A stretch of 64,000 bases of DNA from Tetracentron sinense (Eukaryota; Streptophyta; Magnoliopsida; Trochodendrales; Trochodendraceae), in contig CM026565.1 in the NCBI GenBank assembly GCA_015143295.1, positions 12,956,041 through 13,020,040 of the forward strand, given 5' to 3'. The position numbers were made by a program, and so were the translations under genes. Below the pieces are notes generated by a model, which saw nothing but the letters and a program-made list of their open reading frames with translations, ran no database searches and had not been told where the DNA came from. The first letter of the stretch is position 1, and each line of letters begins with the position of its first letter. Below are positions 21,539 through 33,637 of this stretch, piece after piece.

Positions 21539-23272
21539 TGTAACGACCCCAAAATCCCACAAGGCTAAAATAGGACTTTGGAATCGCCACATTACTTAAA
21601 AACCTGCTTAAAACCATGCATACAAGGCTACTACACGAGTCTCCAAAAATGAGGATAATAAAATTTCCGATATATATAACCCAAACCAACTAAATAACAC
21701 GAGTCTATAGTCAACAATTACAACGACTAAATCCAAAGGGTCTGATACACAACTATAAAAGTCTACTAAGCAACATCCTCTAAAAGTCAATTACAAAACT
21801 CTCTCAATGAAAAGAAATGTAAACTAAGAGGTGTAGCCGCCCAAGTCTCCGGCTCCCTCCTCAGAAGGCTCACCTTCACCTCCTTCCTCGAGGTAAGTCT
21901 CCTCAACCCACGGCTCCGCCGTGTACTCCTGCTCTATACCTGCCAAGACAAAATCCGGCTGAGTACAAAGGTACTCAGTGTATATAAAATCCAATCAACA
22001 ATAATAATATACCTGCACTTAGTCAGAAACATATCCAATAGCATAATAACATAATCAGAGTGCGGAAGAATGTGTGCGCATATACATCATATCATCACCT
22101 TGACTCGTGTACTTGTGAGAATCTTAGACTTAGAAAACCATACACTTATGAGGTACTTATGCTTACGAGACCACGTGCTTGTGAGATGCTTATGCTTATG
22201 CTTATGCACTTATTCAGATCATACAGTAATGAGACATGCCGTTCTTGGCGGATACGGACCATGCCTTATGCACTTATTCAGATTACACAGTAATGAGACA
22301 TGCCGTTCTTGGCGGATACGAACCATGCCTTTGAAATCATATAGTTGACATGCCGTTCTTGGCGGATACGGACCATGTCATGCTTATGCTTATTCAGAAT
22401 GTCATACATATACCATGTTCATGCTTGTAGTCCACCTGTGTGACTTGTGAGACTCTTATCTTCGCATACATGTGCTTGTGTGCTTAAGTGTCGAAATTAA
22501 TATTCGAGTTGGTAATTGCTTAGATTTCGATTTCCCACCATGGAAACTCCACTATATGTCCCATACCAAATAGTTAGAGAATTCCCGGTTTGAGAGATGT
22601 CCCTCTAAGTTCTTACCTTCCCGACTATCAATTCCCAAGCAAGTAATTAAGTATACATAACAAACAATCACATATATATTTCTTATCATAATTCTTAACA
22701 TCATTTATAATCCATTTACCACCATTTCATAAAAGTATCATAGCATTTATTCTCACAGACATTTTCACAAATACCTTGAGTACACATAATATGAATCCAT
22801 TGTTTCTCTACCTTTTCATGCATTCATCAAATCATAATTTCATCCATACAATCCATATATTCATCCACATCCACAAATTAATCCCATCCTCCATACATTT
22901 CCCATCCTCCATACATTCTATCCACATTTAATCCACATTTCCAATCCACATATCCATCCATAATTAGCTTGCTTCTTAGAAAATTAGGGAAAATGCATCA
23001 AACATCTATTTCTACCATTCCTAGCATCTTAACATTCACAAAACCTTAAAATAAAGTTGATTAGGATAGTATATCGACCTTAGGAATCCTTCCCTTGGAT
23101 TCAAAACGCTCCCGAGACGATTTGGAGAAGCTTCCCAAACTTTTCTTGCAATCTCCTATCAATCTCCTCCTTCTCCAAGAAAACCCTCTTTCAAAACCCT
23201 AAGGTTTCTCCCCCTTTTTGCCAAATTAGGTTAGAACTAGGTGAAGTATTTTAATATTTCGAGTAGGACCCC

Positions 23273-23282
23273 CTATTTATAG
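23273..23282 (-). promoter_or_regulatory. Probable LTR TATA box (K)
   Basis: The minus strand reads CTATAAATAG about 60 bp downstream of K's palindrome array, in the same arrangement as in LTR A. Confidence 0.58.
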
Positions 23283-23343
23283 CCCCAAGGTCTGAGAACA
23301 AAAGACCAAAAAGCCCTTACTAAATTTCTGCAAAAACACGAAG

Positions 23344-23530
23344 GACCGAGCGATCGGTGGTTATAACCGAGCGATCGGTTGCCTACCGATCGATCGGTGT
23401 TTATGACCGGGCGATCGGTCAAAAACACACTCTCTGGAAAATTTCCCCATACAAAATTTTGGACCAGTCGATAGATACCGATCGATCGGTTTTGGACCGA
23501 TCGATCGCTACTTCTGACCGAGCGATTGGT
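23344..23530 (-). repeat. Palindrome array, solo LTR K
   Basis: Seven copies of ACCGATCGATCGGT or variants (ACCGAGCGATCGGT and similar) lie four plus three around CTCTGGAAAATTTCCCC. The array is nearly superimposable on LTR B's, although the two LTRs differ widely elsewhere. Confidence 0.8.
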
Positions 23531-24025
23531 TGCCTATAGATTTTTGACCCGCTTTACTGTTTTGGCCATAACTTTTTACTCGTTCATCGGATTTTGACGA
23601 TTCAACTTGCGTTGGATTCGTCTCTCGAAAATGAACATTTCTGGTGTTTTAGAATTTCTAATTTCCACTTAATTTATAGACTAAAATATCCCCAAAGTTG
23701 ACTGATCTGTAATTCCATTAGACAAAACTCACTATTGACTTGACTTAAACTCAAAATGAGGAAAAACACTAAACATGAACCTCGAAGAGGGTTCCAACAC
23801 CTTTCTAATGGTTCAAGAATCACTCAATTCCAGTGAACGGTGCCAAAACTAGAGCTTCCTAAAGTTTAGGGTGTGATATGACATCCCTCCGTTACAAGTT
23901 TGATTAAGCCTAGTTCACACCACACCAAATAAATATATAATACAATAAACATCAAAACATCATAAGGACTATAATACCCCTAATACAATGAAGTAAAAAC
24001 ATGAAAAAGATTCGGGGTCTCTACA

Positions 24026-24362
24026 TGTTGGGCCTTTTGAGATTGTCACACGACTTGGTGAGGTTGCTTACAGGGTAGCTCTCCCACCTCACATGGCCGT
24101 AGTTCACAACGTCTTCCATGTGTCTATGCTTCAGAAGTACATTGCGGATCCTTCGCATGTCATAAATTTGGAACCGTTGGAGATTCGAGAGGACCTCACC
24201 TTGATTGAAAAGCCGGTTCAGATTTTGGATCGAAGAGATCAGGTGCTTCGCAACAAGACAATCCCTTTGGTTCTTGTGCAATGACAACACCATGCTCGGG
24301 AAGAAGCTATATGGGAGCGTGAAGCCGAAGTCAAAGCAAAGTACCCAGAATTAATTGAATGA
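24026..24362 (+). pseudogene. Element C integrase C-terminus and chromodomain, with TGA
   Basis: Continues from RYV before LTR K: GPFEIVTRLGEVAYRVALPP, NVFHVSMLQKYIADPSHVI, then the chromodomain EKPVQILDRRDQVLRNKTIP. TGA at 24282-24284 stands at the Trp of the VLV-Trp strand. The remaining reading, EEAIWEREAEVKAKYPELIE, ends at TGA 24360-24362. Element B has TGA at the same Trp codon in almost the same local sequence. Confidence 0.9.
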
Positions 24363-24450
24363 GTTTTTGTATAAGTTTGTATATGACTGGTAATTTTATT
24401 TTTGGTTTGTAATGCAAGCAGCGTCTAAATTTCGAGGATGAAATTTTTGT

Positions 24451-24462
24451 AAGGGGGGAGCA
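24451..24462 (+). other. Polypurine tract, element C
   Basis: AAGGGGGGAGCA directly before the 3' LTR start TGTAGAGCC. Confidence 0.88.
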
Positions 24463-27169
24463 TGTAGAGCCCCGGACCCTTTTCACATTTAATGCATGAC
24501 ACTTTCGTTGCCATTTTGCCTTTAAAGAGGTATAATTAATAAACAAGGAAGAAATTGGAAATTCCAAAATGTCAGAAATGTTCCTTTTTGAAGTACGAAC
24601 CCAACGTAAGTTGAATCGTCAAAATCGGACGAACGAGTCAAAAGATATGGCCAAAACAGTCTGGACCTGCAGGCAATCGTAGCTCGGAAGGCACTAAGGA
24701 CGTAGCTCGGAAGGCACTAAGGACGTAGCTCGGAAGGCACTAAGGACGTAGCTCAGAAGGCACTAAGGACGTTGCTCGGAAGGCACTAAGGACGTAGCTC
24801 GGAAGGAACTAAGGACGTGCTCTGACAACGTGCTCTGATAAGGCACAGACAATGCATAGACAACGTACTCTGATAACGTAGCTCTAGCTCTGATAACGTA
24901 TACGTTGTGCATCCGTTGTGCAACAGACAACGGGTACGTTGTACAGCAAACAACGTGTATATTGTACAGCTCACGATGAGCATGTTGTACATAAGACAAC
25001 GGACAACGAGCTCAGCACTATGCACAACACAACGTGACAACGGGTTCGGCACCCTTCACAACGGACAACGTACTCAGCACTATTCACAGCACGACGTGTT
25101 TGGCACTGTTCACAGCACAACGTGTTCAGCACTATTCACAGCACAACATGTTCGGCACTATTCACAGCACAACGTGTTCGGCACTATTCACAGCACAACG
25201 TGTTTGGCACTATTCACAGCACGACGTGTTCGGCACTATTCACAGCTCAACGTGTTCGGCACTCGTGTTTTTGCAGAAATTTCAGTAAGGGTATTATGGT
25301 CTTTTGGTCGGTTCACTCTTACCTTAAGAGTTTAACCCGAGCCTTTAGGGCTCATTCTCAACACTTAGAGGATTTGGGGGATTAGAAGAGAGGAGAAAGG
25401 GTTTCCTAAGCTAGGGTTTTGCTTTTGGAGAAGAATCAAAGGGGTTTTGAGACCCTAGATCACTTCAAGTCCGGTTTTTCTCCAAGATCACGGCTCAAGC
25501 ACTCGTGGAGAGCGTTCCCCAAGCTAGGGCAGCACCTCACGGTCGTTTTTGGAAGGGGTTTCTTCCTCATTTCTTCAAGGTTGGTACTTTTTACTACCCT
25601 CCTAGTTATAGTTCCTCTTTTCCCTTTATTTCTTTTGATTTTCTTTCATTTACACATGTGCTATGAGATGGATGGTTGTGAATGGTGAATGGAGATGGAA
25701 TGGGCGATTGGATGCCAAGGGTTGTGTTGTGATGATTAAAATGGGGAGGGCATTGTATCCATAATAAACACACCTTTATGATGTGAGTAAACTCACCTAG
25801 AAAAGCATGATTTAGGTTTAAATGAATAGTGAATAATGAACACACCATGTTTGATGAAATGCCAAGGTGAATAAAATGAGTTGTAAATTAGGAAATGTAT
25901 GCCTAATAAATTATGAATATTGCTAGGGCCTATGATAGTGTGTTTTCTTGCTTTCCCTAAATGATATGAATAATACATTGCTCAATCATTGATGTTATAT
26001 GTGTTGTGAAATTACCCAAATGTCATATTTAAATTTAAATGCAAGTATGTACACGGTTCCCACGAGCACGGCATGCATGACATGATTTATCGAGGTTTTC
26101 AAGAACATGGTTAGAGGTGGGACATATCCTACGATATGTTTTACCTCGCTCTTGGCAAGGACAAGTCAATCATGCATTATCATAAGAAGGGTCTTCCTTC
26201 CCACGCAAGTACATACATATCATAAGAAGGGTTTCCCTTCCCTCGCAAGTACATCTCACAAGTGAAAGGACATGACATGAGCATTTAGAAAGAAGGGTCT
26301 CCCTTCCCTCACAAGTAGTTTACTTTTCCAAGCATGATACAAGCATGACATGACACGGCATGACAAGCATGAGCATTTTAGGAAGAAAGGCCTCCCTTCC
26401 CTCACAAGTAGATTACTTTTCCGAACAAGCAAACATGATACATGACATGACAAGCATGGGCATTTAGGAAGAAGGGTCTCCCTTCCCTCACAAGTAGTTT
26501 ACTTTTCCAAGCAAGCATGACATGGCATGACACACATGACACGCATGATACGATAAGATAAGACAAACATGACAAGTTTTCAAGCACGGAAATGGTATTT
26601 TCAGTCAAGTCAAGTGCACGGTGTTTTCAAGGGTGTTAACGGCTTTTCATGAAATGCAAGCATGATTATAAATTGCCTTATTTCCTTGTTATGATATTGA
26701 TGGCTCCTGCTTTATATATGTGAAATGCTTTCTGCTTCCTATACTGCTATGGTTTTGCTATGACTATTGGTTAGTATTTAGTACCCGCTGAGTATTCCAT
26801 GCTCAGCCGTACTTCTCATGTCGGCAGGTTCTGAAGGAGTTGCTGCTCCATTTGATGTTTGTGCTCCTGATCCATGGGTGGAAGAGGAGTACGTCGAGGA
26901 GCCTTTGGAGGAACCTCCCGTAGAGGGTTATTAGTGGGTGGTGTTAGATTCTGAGTGGATTAGCTATGGGTGAGATGAGAGATATACATTCATGTATTTT
27001 GGCGGGTCTGTCCGCACTTTCTTTTGGTTACTTTTTGTATAAACTTGGACCATGCGTATATACTTAGAGGTTGTTAGACTTCCGCTGTGTTTTATAGTTA
27101 TGTTTCCGCTATAATGTCCTCTATTGTATATGCTCTGTGGGTTTTTTGCAGGTTGGTTGTCAAGCAAGT
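24463..27169 (+). repeat. 3' LTR of element C (lacks its terminal bases)
   Basis: Closely similar to the 5' LTR, but with six instead of four copies of the 23-bp unit (24679-24817), seven 26-bp units (25080-25262), and the GAAGGG hairpin block at 26175-26510. It ends at GTCAAGCAAGT; the last 63 or so bases (ATGATTAGTCG to GGGTCGCGACA in the 5' copy) are replaced by an inverted LTR segment. Confidence 0.9.
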
Positions 27170-27217
27170 CACAGAGCATATACAATAGAGGACATTATAG
27201 CGGAAACATAACCATAA
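27092..27217. repeat. Inverted repeat at the C/E LTR junction
   Basis: Arms 27092-27139 and 27170-27217 are reverse complements with one mismatch (for example CCTCTATTGTATATGCTCTG against its complement), separated by 30 bp. They are the innermost part of a much longer inverted repeat of C-family LTRs. Confidence 0.9.
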
Positions 27218-27227
27218 AGCATGGAAT

Positions 27228-29904
27228 TGTAGAGCCCCAGACTTTTTCATGCTTAATACATGACACTTTCGTTGTCATCTTGCCTTTTAAGAGGTATGAT
27301 TAATAAATGAGGAAGAATTTGGAAATTTCAAAATGTCAGAATTGTTCCTCTTCGAAGTACGAACATAACGCAAGTTGAATCGTCAAAATCGGACGAACGA
27401 GTCAAAAGATATGGCCAAAACAGTCTGTACCTGTAGGAAATCGTAGCACAGACAACGTACTCTGATAACGTATACTGTGTGCATCCGTTGTACAACTCAC
27501 CACGGGCACGTTGTGCAGCTCACCACGGGTACGTTGTACAACTCACCACGGGCACGTTGTACAGCTCACCACGAGTTGCACTATTCATTGCACCACGAGT
27601 TGCACTATTCATGGCACCACGAGTTGGCACTATTCATGGCACCACGAGTTGGCACTATTCATGGCACCACGAGTTGCACTATTCATGGCACCACGAGTGG
27701 CACTATTCATGGCACCACGAGTTGGCACTATTCATGGCACCACGAGTTGCACTATTTATGGCACCACGAGTGGCACTATTCATGGCACCACGAGTTGGCA
27801 CTATTCATGGCACCACGAGTTGCACTATTCATGGCACCACGAGTTGGCACTATTCATGGCACCACGAGTTGCACTATTCATGGCACCACGAGTTGCACTA
27901 TTCAGGGCACCACGAGTTGCACTATTCATGGCACCACGAGTTGGCACTATTCATGGCACCACGAGTTGCACTATTCATGGCACCACGAGTTGCACTATTC
28001 ATGGCACCACGAGTTGGCACTATTCACAGCACAATGTGTTCAGCACTATTCACGGTCCTCGCGTCATTGCAGAAATCCCAGTAAGGGTATTACGGTCTTT
28101 TGGTCAGTTCACTCTTACCTTAAGAGTTTAACCCGAGCCTTTAGGGCTTCATTCGACACTTAGAGAGTTTAAGAGAATAGGAGAAAGGGGAGAAGGCGAT
28201 TCCAACCTAGGGTTTCCATTTTGGAGAGAAATCAAAGGGTTTTGAAACCCTAAATCAACCTTCAGCCCATTTTCTTCAAGATCAAGGCACAAACTCGTGA
28301 GGAGCATCTCCTCAAACTAGGGCAGCAGCTACAGTCGTTTTGGAAAGGGGTTTCTTCCTCATTTCTTCAAGGTCGGTGCTTCTTACTACCCTCCTAGTTA
28401 TAGTTCCTCTTTCCCCTTCTTTTCTCTTCATTTTCTTTCATTTACACGTGCTATGAGATGGATAAATGGTAAATGGTGAATGGTGAATGGTGAATGGTGA
28501 ATGGTGAATGGTGAATGGAGATGGAATGGGCGATTGGATGCCAATGGTTGTGTGTGATGAACAAATGGGGAAGGGCATTGTTCCAATAATGAATGTACAT
28601 GTATGATTTGAGTAAAACCCATCTAGAAAAGCACGTTATAGGGTAAATCCATAATGAACACACCATGTTTGATGAAATGCCAAGGTGAACACAGTGAGCT
28701 GAAAATCTGGAAATGCATGCCTAATAAATTATGAATATTGCTAGGGACTATGATAGTGTGTTTCCTGTTTTCCCATAATGCTATGAATATTACATTACTC
28801 AATCTTTAATGCTATATGTGTTGTGAAATTACCCAAATGTCATCTTTAAATTTGAATGCAAGTATGTACACGGTTTCCACGAGCACGGCATGCATGGCAT
28901 GATTTATCGAGGTTTTCAAGAACATGGTTAGAGGTGGGACATATCCTACGATATGTTTTACCTCGTTTTTCACAAGAAGACAAGAACCAACATTCCACGA
29001 GGGGTCTCCCCTCACTCACAAGTGCATATCATGAAGAAGGGTCTCCCTTCCCTCGCAAGTACATACATATCATAAAGAAGGGTCTCCCTTCCCTCGCAAG
29101 TGCATTGCATAAAGAAGGGTCTCCCTTCCCTCTCAAGGCATCTCACAAGGACACCTCACAAGGATATCTCACAAGTTACATGATCACAAGCAAGCACGCA
29201 TGACATGCATGACACGACACGACATACAAGAATCAAGCAAGATAGACATGACAAGCTTTCAAGTACAAAAAGATATTTCAAGTCAAGTCAAGTGCACGAT
29301 GTTTCAAAAGGATTTATCGGTTTTCTACAAATTACAAGCATGATTATAAACTGCTTTACTTCCTTGTATGATGTGAATTGTTTCCGGTTGACATATATGA
29401 ATTGCTCCTGATTATGTATTGCTATTTCTATGCTATAATTGTTGGTTAGTATTTAGTACCCGCTGAGTATTCCATGCTCAGCTGTACTTCTTATGTCGGC
29501 AGGTTCTGAGGGAGCTGCTGCTCCATTTGATGTTTGTGCTCCTGTCCATGGGTGGAAGAGGAGTACGACGAGGAGCCTTTGGAGGAACCTCCCGTAGAGG
29601 GTTATCAGTAGGTGGTGATTAGATTCTGAGTGGATTAGCTGTGGGTGAGATGAGAGTTAGATTTATGTATTTTGGCGGGCATGTCCGCACTTTCGTATGG
29701 ATTGCTTTTGTATAAACTTGGATTTGTGTATGTATATACATAGAGGTTTGGTAGTCTTCCGCTGTGCTACGTTAGAGTATGTTTCCGCTGTTTATATCCT
29801 CTATTGTATATGCTCTGTGGGTTTTGCAGGTTAGTTGTCAAGCAAGTCATGATTAGTCGTCCAAAGTTCACTCTAACTCCTAGGGTGGGTTTTGGGTCGC
29901 GACA
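27228..29904 (+). mobile_element. Solo LTR D (TSD GGAAT)
   Basis: TGTAGAGCCCCAG to GGGTCGCGACA, 2,677 bp, flanked by perfect GGAAT duplications (27223-27227, 29905-29909), with no internal region. Same family as C but with its own minisatellite (27570-28025) and a small GGTGAATG/GAATGGT repeat at 28465-28515. The hairpin block is at 29000-29140. The long open frames at 27477-28163 are repeat artefacts. Confidence 0.95.
27570..28025 (+). repeat. 24/25-bp minisatellite in solo LTR D
   Basis: About 18 copies of a unit with CACCACGAGTTGGCACTATT plus CATGG, alternating between GTTGCAC (24 bp) and GTTGGCAC (25 bp) forms. It replaces the 26-bp array of LTR C at the same position; both contain CACTATTCA. 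Confidence 0.93.
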
Positions 29905-32137
29905 GGAATACTCAGCGGGTACTAAATACTAACCAATAGTCATAGCAAAACCATAGCAGTATAGGAAGCAGGAAGCATTTCACATATATAAAGCAGGAGC
30001 CATCAATATCATAACAAGGAAATAAGGCAATTTATAATCATGCTTGCATTTCATGAAAAGCCGATAACACCCTTGAAAACACCGTGCACTTGACTTGACT
30101 GAAAATACCATTTCCGTGCTTGAAAACTTGTCATGTTTGTCTTATCTTATCGTATCATGCGTGTCATGTGTGTCATGCCATGTCATGCTTGCTTGGAAAA
30201 ATAAACTACTTGTGAGGGAAGGGAGACCCTTCTTCCTAAATGCCCATGCTTGTCATGTCATGTATCATGCTTGCTTGTTCGGAAAAGTAATCTACTTGTG
30301 AGGGAAGGGAGACCCTTCTTCCTAAAATGCTCATGCTTGTCATGCCGTGCCATGTCATGCTTGTATCATGCTTGGAAAAGTAAACTACTTGTGAGGGAAG
30401 GGAGACCCTTCTTTCTAAATGCTCATGTCATGTCCTTTCACTTGTGAGATGTCCTTGTGAGATGTACTTGCGAGGGAAGGGAAACCCTTCTTATGATATG
30501 TATGTACTTGCGAGGGAAGGGAGACCCTTCTTATGATAATGTATGATTGACTTGTCCTTGCCAAGAGCGAGGTAAAACATATCGTAGGATATGTCCCACC
30601 TCTAACCATGTTCTTGAAAACCTCGATAAATCATGTCATGCATGCCGTGCTCGTGGGAACCGTGTACATACTTGCATTTAAATTTAAATATGACATTTGG
30701 GTAATTTCACAACACATATAACATCAATGATTGAGCAATGTAATATTCATATCATTTAGGGAAAGCAAGAAAACACACTATCATAGGCCCTAGCAATATT
30801 CATAATTTATTAGGCATGCATTTCCTAATTTACAACTCATTTTATTCACCTTGGCAATTTCATCAAACATGGTGTGTTCATTATTCATTATTCATTTAAA
30901 CCTAAATCATGCTTTTCTAGGTGAGTTTACTCACATCATAAAGGTGTGTTTATTATGGATACAATGCCCTCCCCATTTTAATCATCACAACACGACCCTT
31001 GGCATCCAATCGCCCATTCCATCTCCATTCACCATTCACAACCATCTATCTCATAGCACATGTGTAAATGAAAGAAAATCAAAAGAAATAAAGGGAAAAG
31101 AGGAACTATAACTAGGAGGGTAGTAAGAAGTACCGACCTTGATCAAGTGAGGAAGAAATTCCCTTCCAAAAACGACCGTGAGTTGCTGCCCTAGCTTGAG
31201 GAGATGCTCCTCACGAGCTTGTGCCTTGATCTTGAAGAAAAATGGGCTTGAGTTGAGTGTGGGTTCACAAACCCCTTGATTTCTCTCCAAAATGGAAACC
31301 CTAGGTTTAGGAATCGCCCTCTCCTCTCTTCTTATCTCCCAATCTCTCTAAGTGTCGAAATGAAGCCCTAAAGGCTCGGGTTAAACTCTTAAGGTAAGAG
31401 TGAACCGACCAAAAGACCATAATACCCTTACTAAAATTTCTGCAAAAACGCGAGTGTCGAACACGTTGAGCTGTGAATAGTGCCAAACACGTTGTGCTGT
31501 GAATAGTGCCAAACACGTTGTGCTGTGAATAGTGCTGAACTCGTTGTCCGTTGTGAATAGTGCCGAACACGTTGTGCTGTGAATAGTGTTGAACTCGTTG
31601 TCCGTTGTGAATAGTGCCGAACACGTTGTGCTGTGAATAGTGTTGAACTCGTTGTCCATTGTGAATAGTGCCGAACACGTTGTGCTGTGAATAGTGTTGA
31701 ACACATTGTCCGTTGTCTTATGTACAACGTGCCCGTCGTGAGCTGTACAACGCACCCGTTGTTTGCTGTACAACGTACCCGTTGTCTGTTGCACAACGGA
31801 TGCATAACGTATACGTTATCAGAGTACGTTGTCTATGCGTTGTCTGTACCTTATCAGAGCACATTATCAGAGCTACGTCCTTAGTGCCTTCCGAGCTACA
31901 TCCTTAGTGCCTTCCGAGCTACGATTGCCTGCAGGTCCAGACTGTTTTGGCCATATCTTTTGACTCGTTCGTCCGATTTTGACGATTCAACTTGCGTTGG
32001 GTTCGTACTTCAAAAAGGAACATTTTTGACATTTTGGAATTTCCAATTTCTTCCTTATTTATTAATTATACCTCTTTAAAGGCAAAATGGCAACGAAAGT
32101 GTCATGCATTAAATGTGAAAAGGTCCGGGGCTCTACA

Positions 32138-33028
32138 GTTTCGATGGAATCCGAGGTCGTTTGCTCGATTTGAGCACCAAGAGGCCAAAATCCATATTTA
32201 GAAATTAAACTTCAGCCTAAACGTAAAAAAGCACACCAATTCCAAACCGCGGGTTGGATTTCGATGTTGTTTCTTCTAACGCTTGTATTTTGACCAAACC
32301 TAAGCGTGGGAATTCGTTTCGATGGAATCCTAGTTCGTTTCCCTGATTTTGGCACCGAGAGGCTCGAAATCCATACTTAGGAAGTATACTTTGGCCTAAA
32401 CCTAGAAACGCACACCAAATCCAAACTGGGGGTCGGATTTTGGTGCCATTTCTTCTAACGCATGTATTTTGACCCAACTTTAAGTGTGGGAAATCGTTTC
32501 GATGAAATCCGCGGTCGTTTGTCCGATTTGGGCACCGAGAGGCCCGAAATTCATACTTAGAAACTATACTTCGGCTTAAACCTATGAACGTGCACTAAAT
32601 CCAAACATGTGATCAGATTTCAATGTCATGTGATTTAACGCATATATTTTGATCCAACCTAAGTGTGGGAATTCGTTTCGATGGAATCCGAGGTCGTTTG
32701 CCTGATTTAGGCACCGAGAAGCCGAAATCCATACTTAGAAAGTATACTTCGGCCTAAACATAAAAAAAGCGCACCAATTCCAAACCGGGGATTGGAATTC
32801 TGTGTCATTTCTTCAAACGCCAGAACTTCGGCCAAACCTGAGTGTGAGAATTCGTTTCGTTGGAATCTGAGGTCGTTTGCCCGATTCGGGCACCGAGAGG
32901 CTCTGAATTCATACTTAGAAAGTATACTTCGGCCTAAACCTACAAACAAGAACCAAATCAAGACCGGGGCTTAGATTTCGATGGCCTTTTTTCTAACACA
33001 TGTATTTTGATCCAACCTAAGTGTGGGA
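32138..33028 (+). repeat. Satellite block 2 (about five monomers)
   Basis: Same satellite and orientation as block 1. Monomers start near 32278, 32457, 32637, 32815 and 32992. The left edge is mid-monomer (GTTTCGATGGAATCC) after LTR E, and the right edge is at GTGTGGGAAT, where LINE sequence begins. Confidence 0.9.
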
Positions 33029-33110
33029 ATTCCGAGGGCAGTCCTTGACCCGATTTAAATCTCCACCAATCTTTAAAGAGACTTCCTCCATAATATGGTG
33101 GCTCAGGAAT
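33029..33110 (-). mobile_element. LINE ORF2 fragment (82 bp)
   Basis: The stretch from ATTCCGAGGGCAGTCC to about GGCTCAGGA aligns with 54646-54730 of LINE H with roughly a dozen differences. It starts at a shared ATTC of the satellite, so it may be filler from a repair event or the edge of a larger rearranged LINE. Confidence 0.8.
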
Positions 33111-33188
33111 GATGAGTTCGGTCTCATTGGTTTTCGGTCTAGTGAGTTCTGAGTATTCAGTCTGGTGAGCTCGTTCCTCATCTCCCTT
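33111..33188. other. Unassigned sequence left of element F
   Basis: 78 bp with repeated GGTCT/GTGAG words. It ends in CCCTT, the left copy of element F's target-site duplication. Before F arrived it was continuous with 44661 onwards. Confidence 0.5.
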
Positions 33189-33637
33189 TTCTCCCTAATT
33201 TAAATTAAATACACCCAGGGGTAAATTGGTAAATGATACCCTGAGGGTAATTTAGTAATTGATTTTTGTGTTTGATCATATGGCTAACCTTGGTTGGGTA
33301 GGGCTAACCCAATGATTTAATTTAATAAGTTAAATTAATTAAATCTAGATTATAAACAAACAGGCCTTAGTGGGCGTATATCAGTAATTCGCTAAATAGA
33401 GTTTAGTATAAATAAAATTGTTTAACCTAATAGTCATATTTTTGCTAAACCTGATTCAAGAAGCTAAGATACGTACTTTTGGAAGAGAGGGAGAACGGCC
33501 GTAGGGTTTGGAGATCGGTGAATGCTCGTAGAGAACTAGATCTCGAAGTTTTGGATCATCCGGGATAGCAGCAAATCTCTCCTAAGCAATCAATCTCTTG
33601 TCTTCTTCTCGAAATCAGATCTAGAGGCAAGTGATAA

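Larger units (their letters stand above)
21539..24025 (-). mobile_element. Solo LTR K inserted in element C (TSD TGTTG)
   Basis: The plus strand runs TGTAACGACCCC to GGGGTCTCTACA, 2,487 bp, flanked by perfect 5-bp duplications TGTTG (21534-21538 and 24026-24030). Removing the LTR and one duplication restores the integrase reading RYVGPF exactly. Orientation is minus, judged by homology to LTRs A and B. No internal region remains, so it is the product of LTR-LTR recombination. It contains three repeats with GACATGCCGTTCTTGGCGG (22225-22380), an AT-rich stretch (22640-23040), a TATA box, the palindrome array and the conserved block at 23565-23632. Confidence 0.95.
16167..27169 (+). mobile_element. 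Element C: internally deleted Tekay-type element with nested LTR K
   Basis: Plus-strand element with 5' LTR 16167-18884, tRNA-Met primer site, gag, intron-like segment, protease, a stub of RT, the integrase C-terminus and chromodomain, polypurine tract and 3' LTR from 24463. About 2.1 kb of pol (RT, RNase H, most of integrase) is missing relative to B. Solo LTR K lies in the integrase-chromodomain region. The 3' LTR lacks its last bases and joins the inverted LTR E at 27169/27170. The left flank is satellite (TCTGC before the LTR), and no matching duplication is seen on the right because of the rearrangement. Confidence 0.9.
27170..32137 (-). repeat. LTR E: inverted, truncated C-family LTR carrying solo LTR D
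   Basis: The minus-strand C-family LTR is split into 27170-27227 and 29905-32137 by LTR D. Its outer end, GGGGCTCTACA at 32137, borders satellite; its inner end lacks the terminal GACA segment and is fused to C's 3' LTR. About 290 bp between AAGCA and TGGAATACTC are missing compared with LTR J. Its minisatellites (31455-31705; two copies of the 23-bp unit at 31871-31926) differ in make-up from both C LTRs, so E is an independent copy and not a simple inverted duplicate of C. It includes the GAAGGG hairpin block (30190-30540) and the conserved block (31945-32013). Confidence 0.85.

Noticed and set aside
27477-28163. Three overlapping long open frames (201-228 codons) of His/Trp/Thr-rich repeats
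   Set aside because: They are produced by the 24/25-bp minisatellite of LTR D, open in all three frames, with no conserved start or domain.
31318-31380. Telomere-like CCCTAAA words in LTRs
   Set aside because: Only single words such as AGCCCTAAAGGCTC occur; there is no tandem telomeric repeat.
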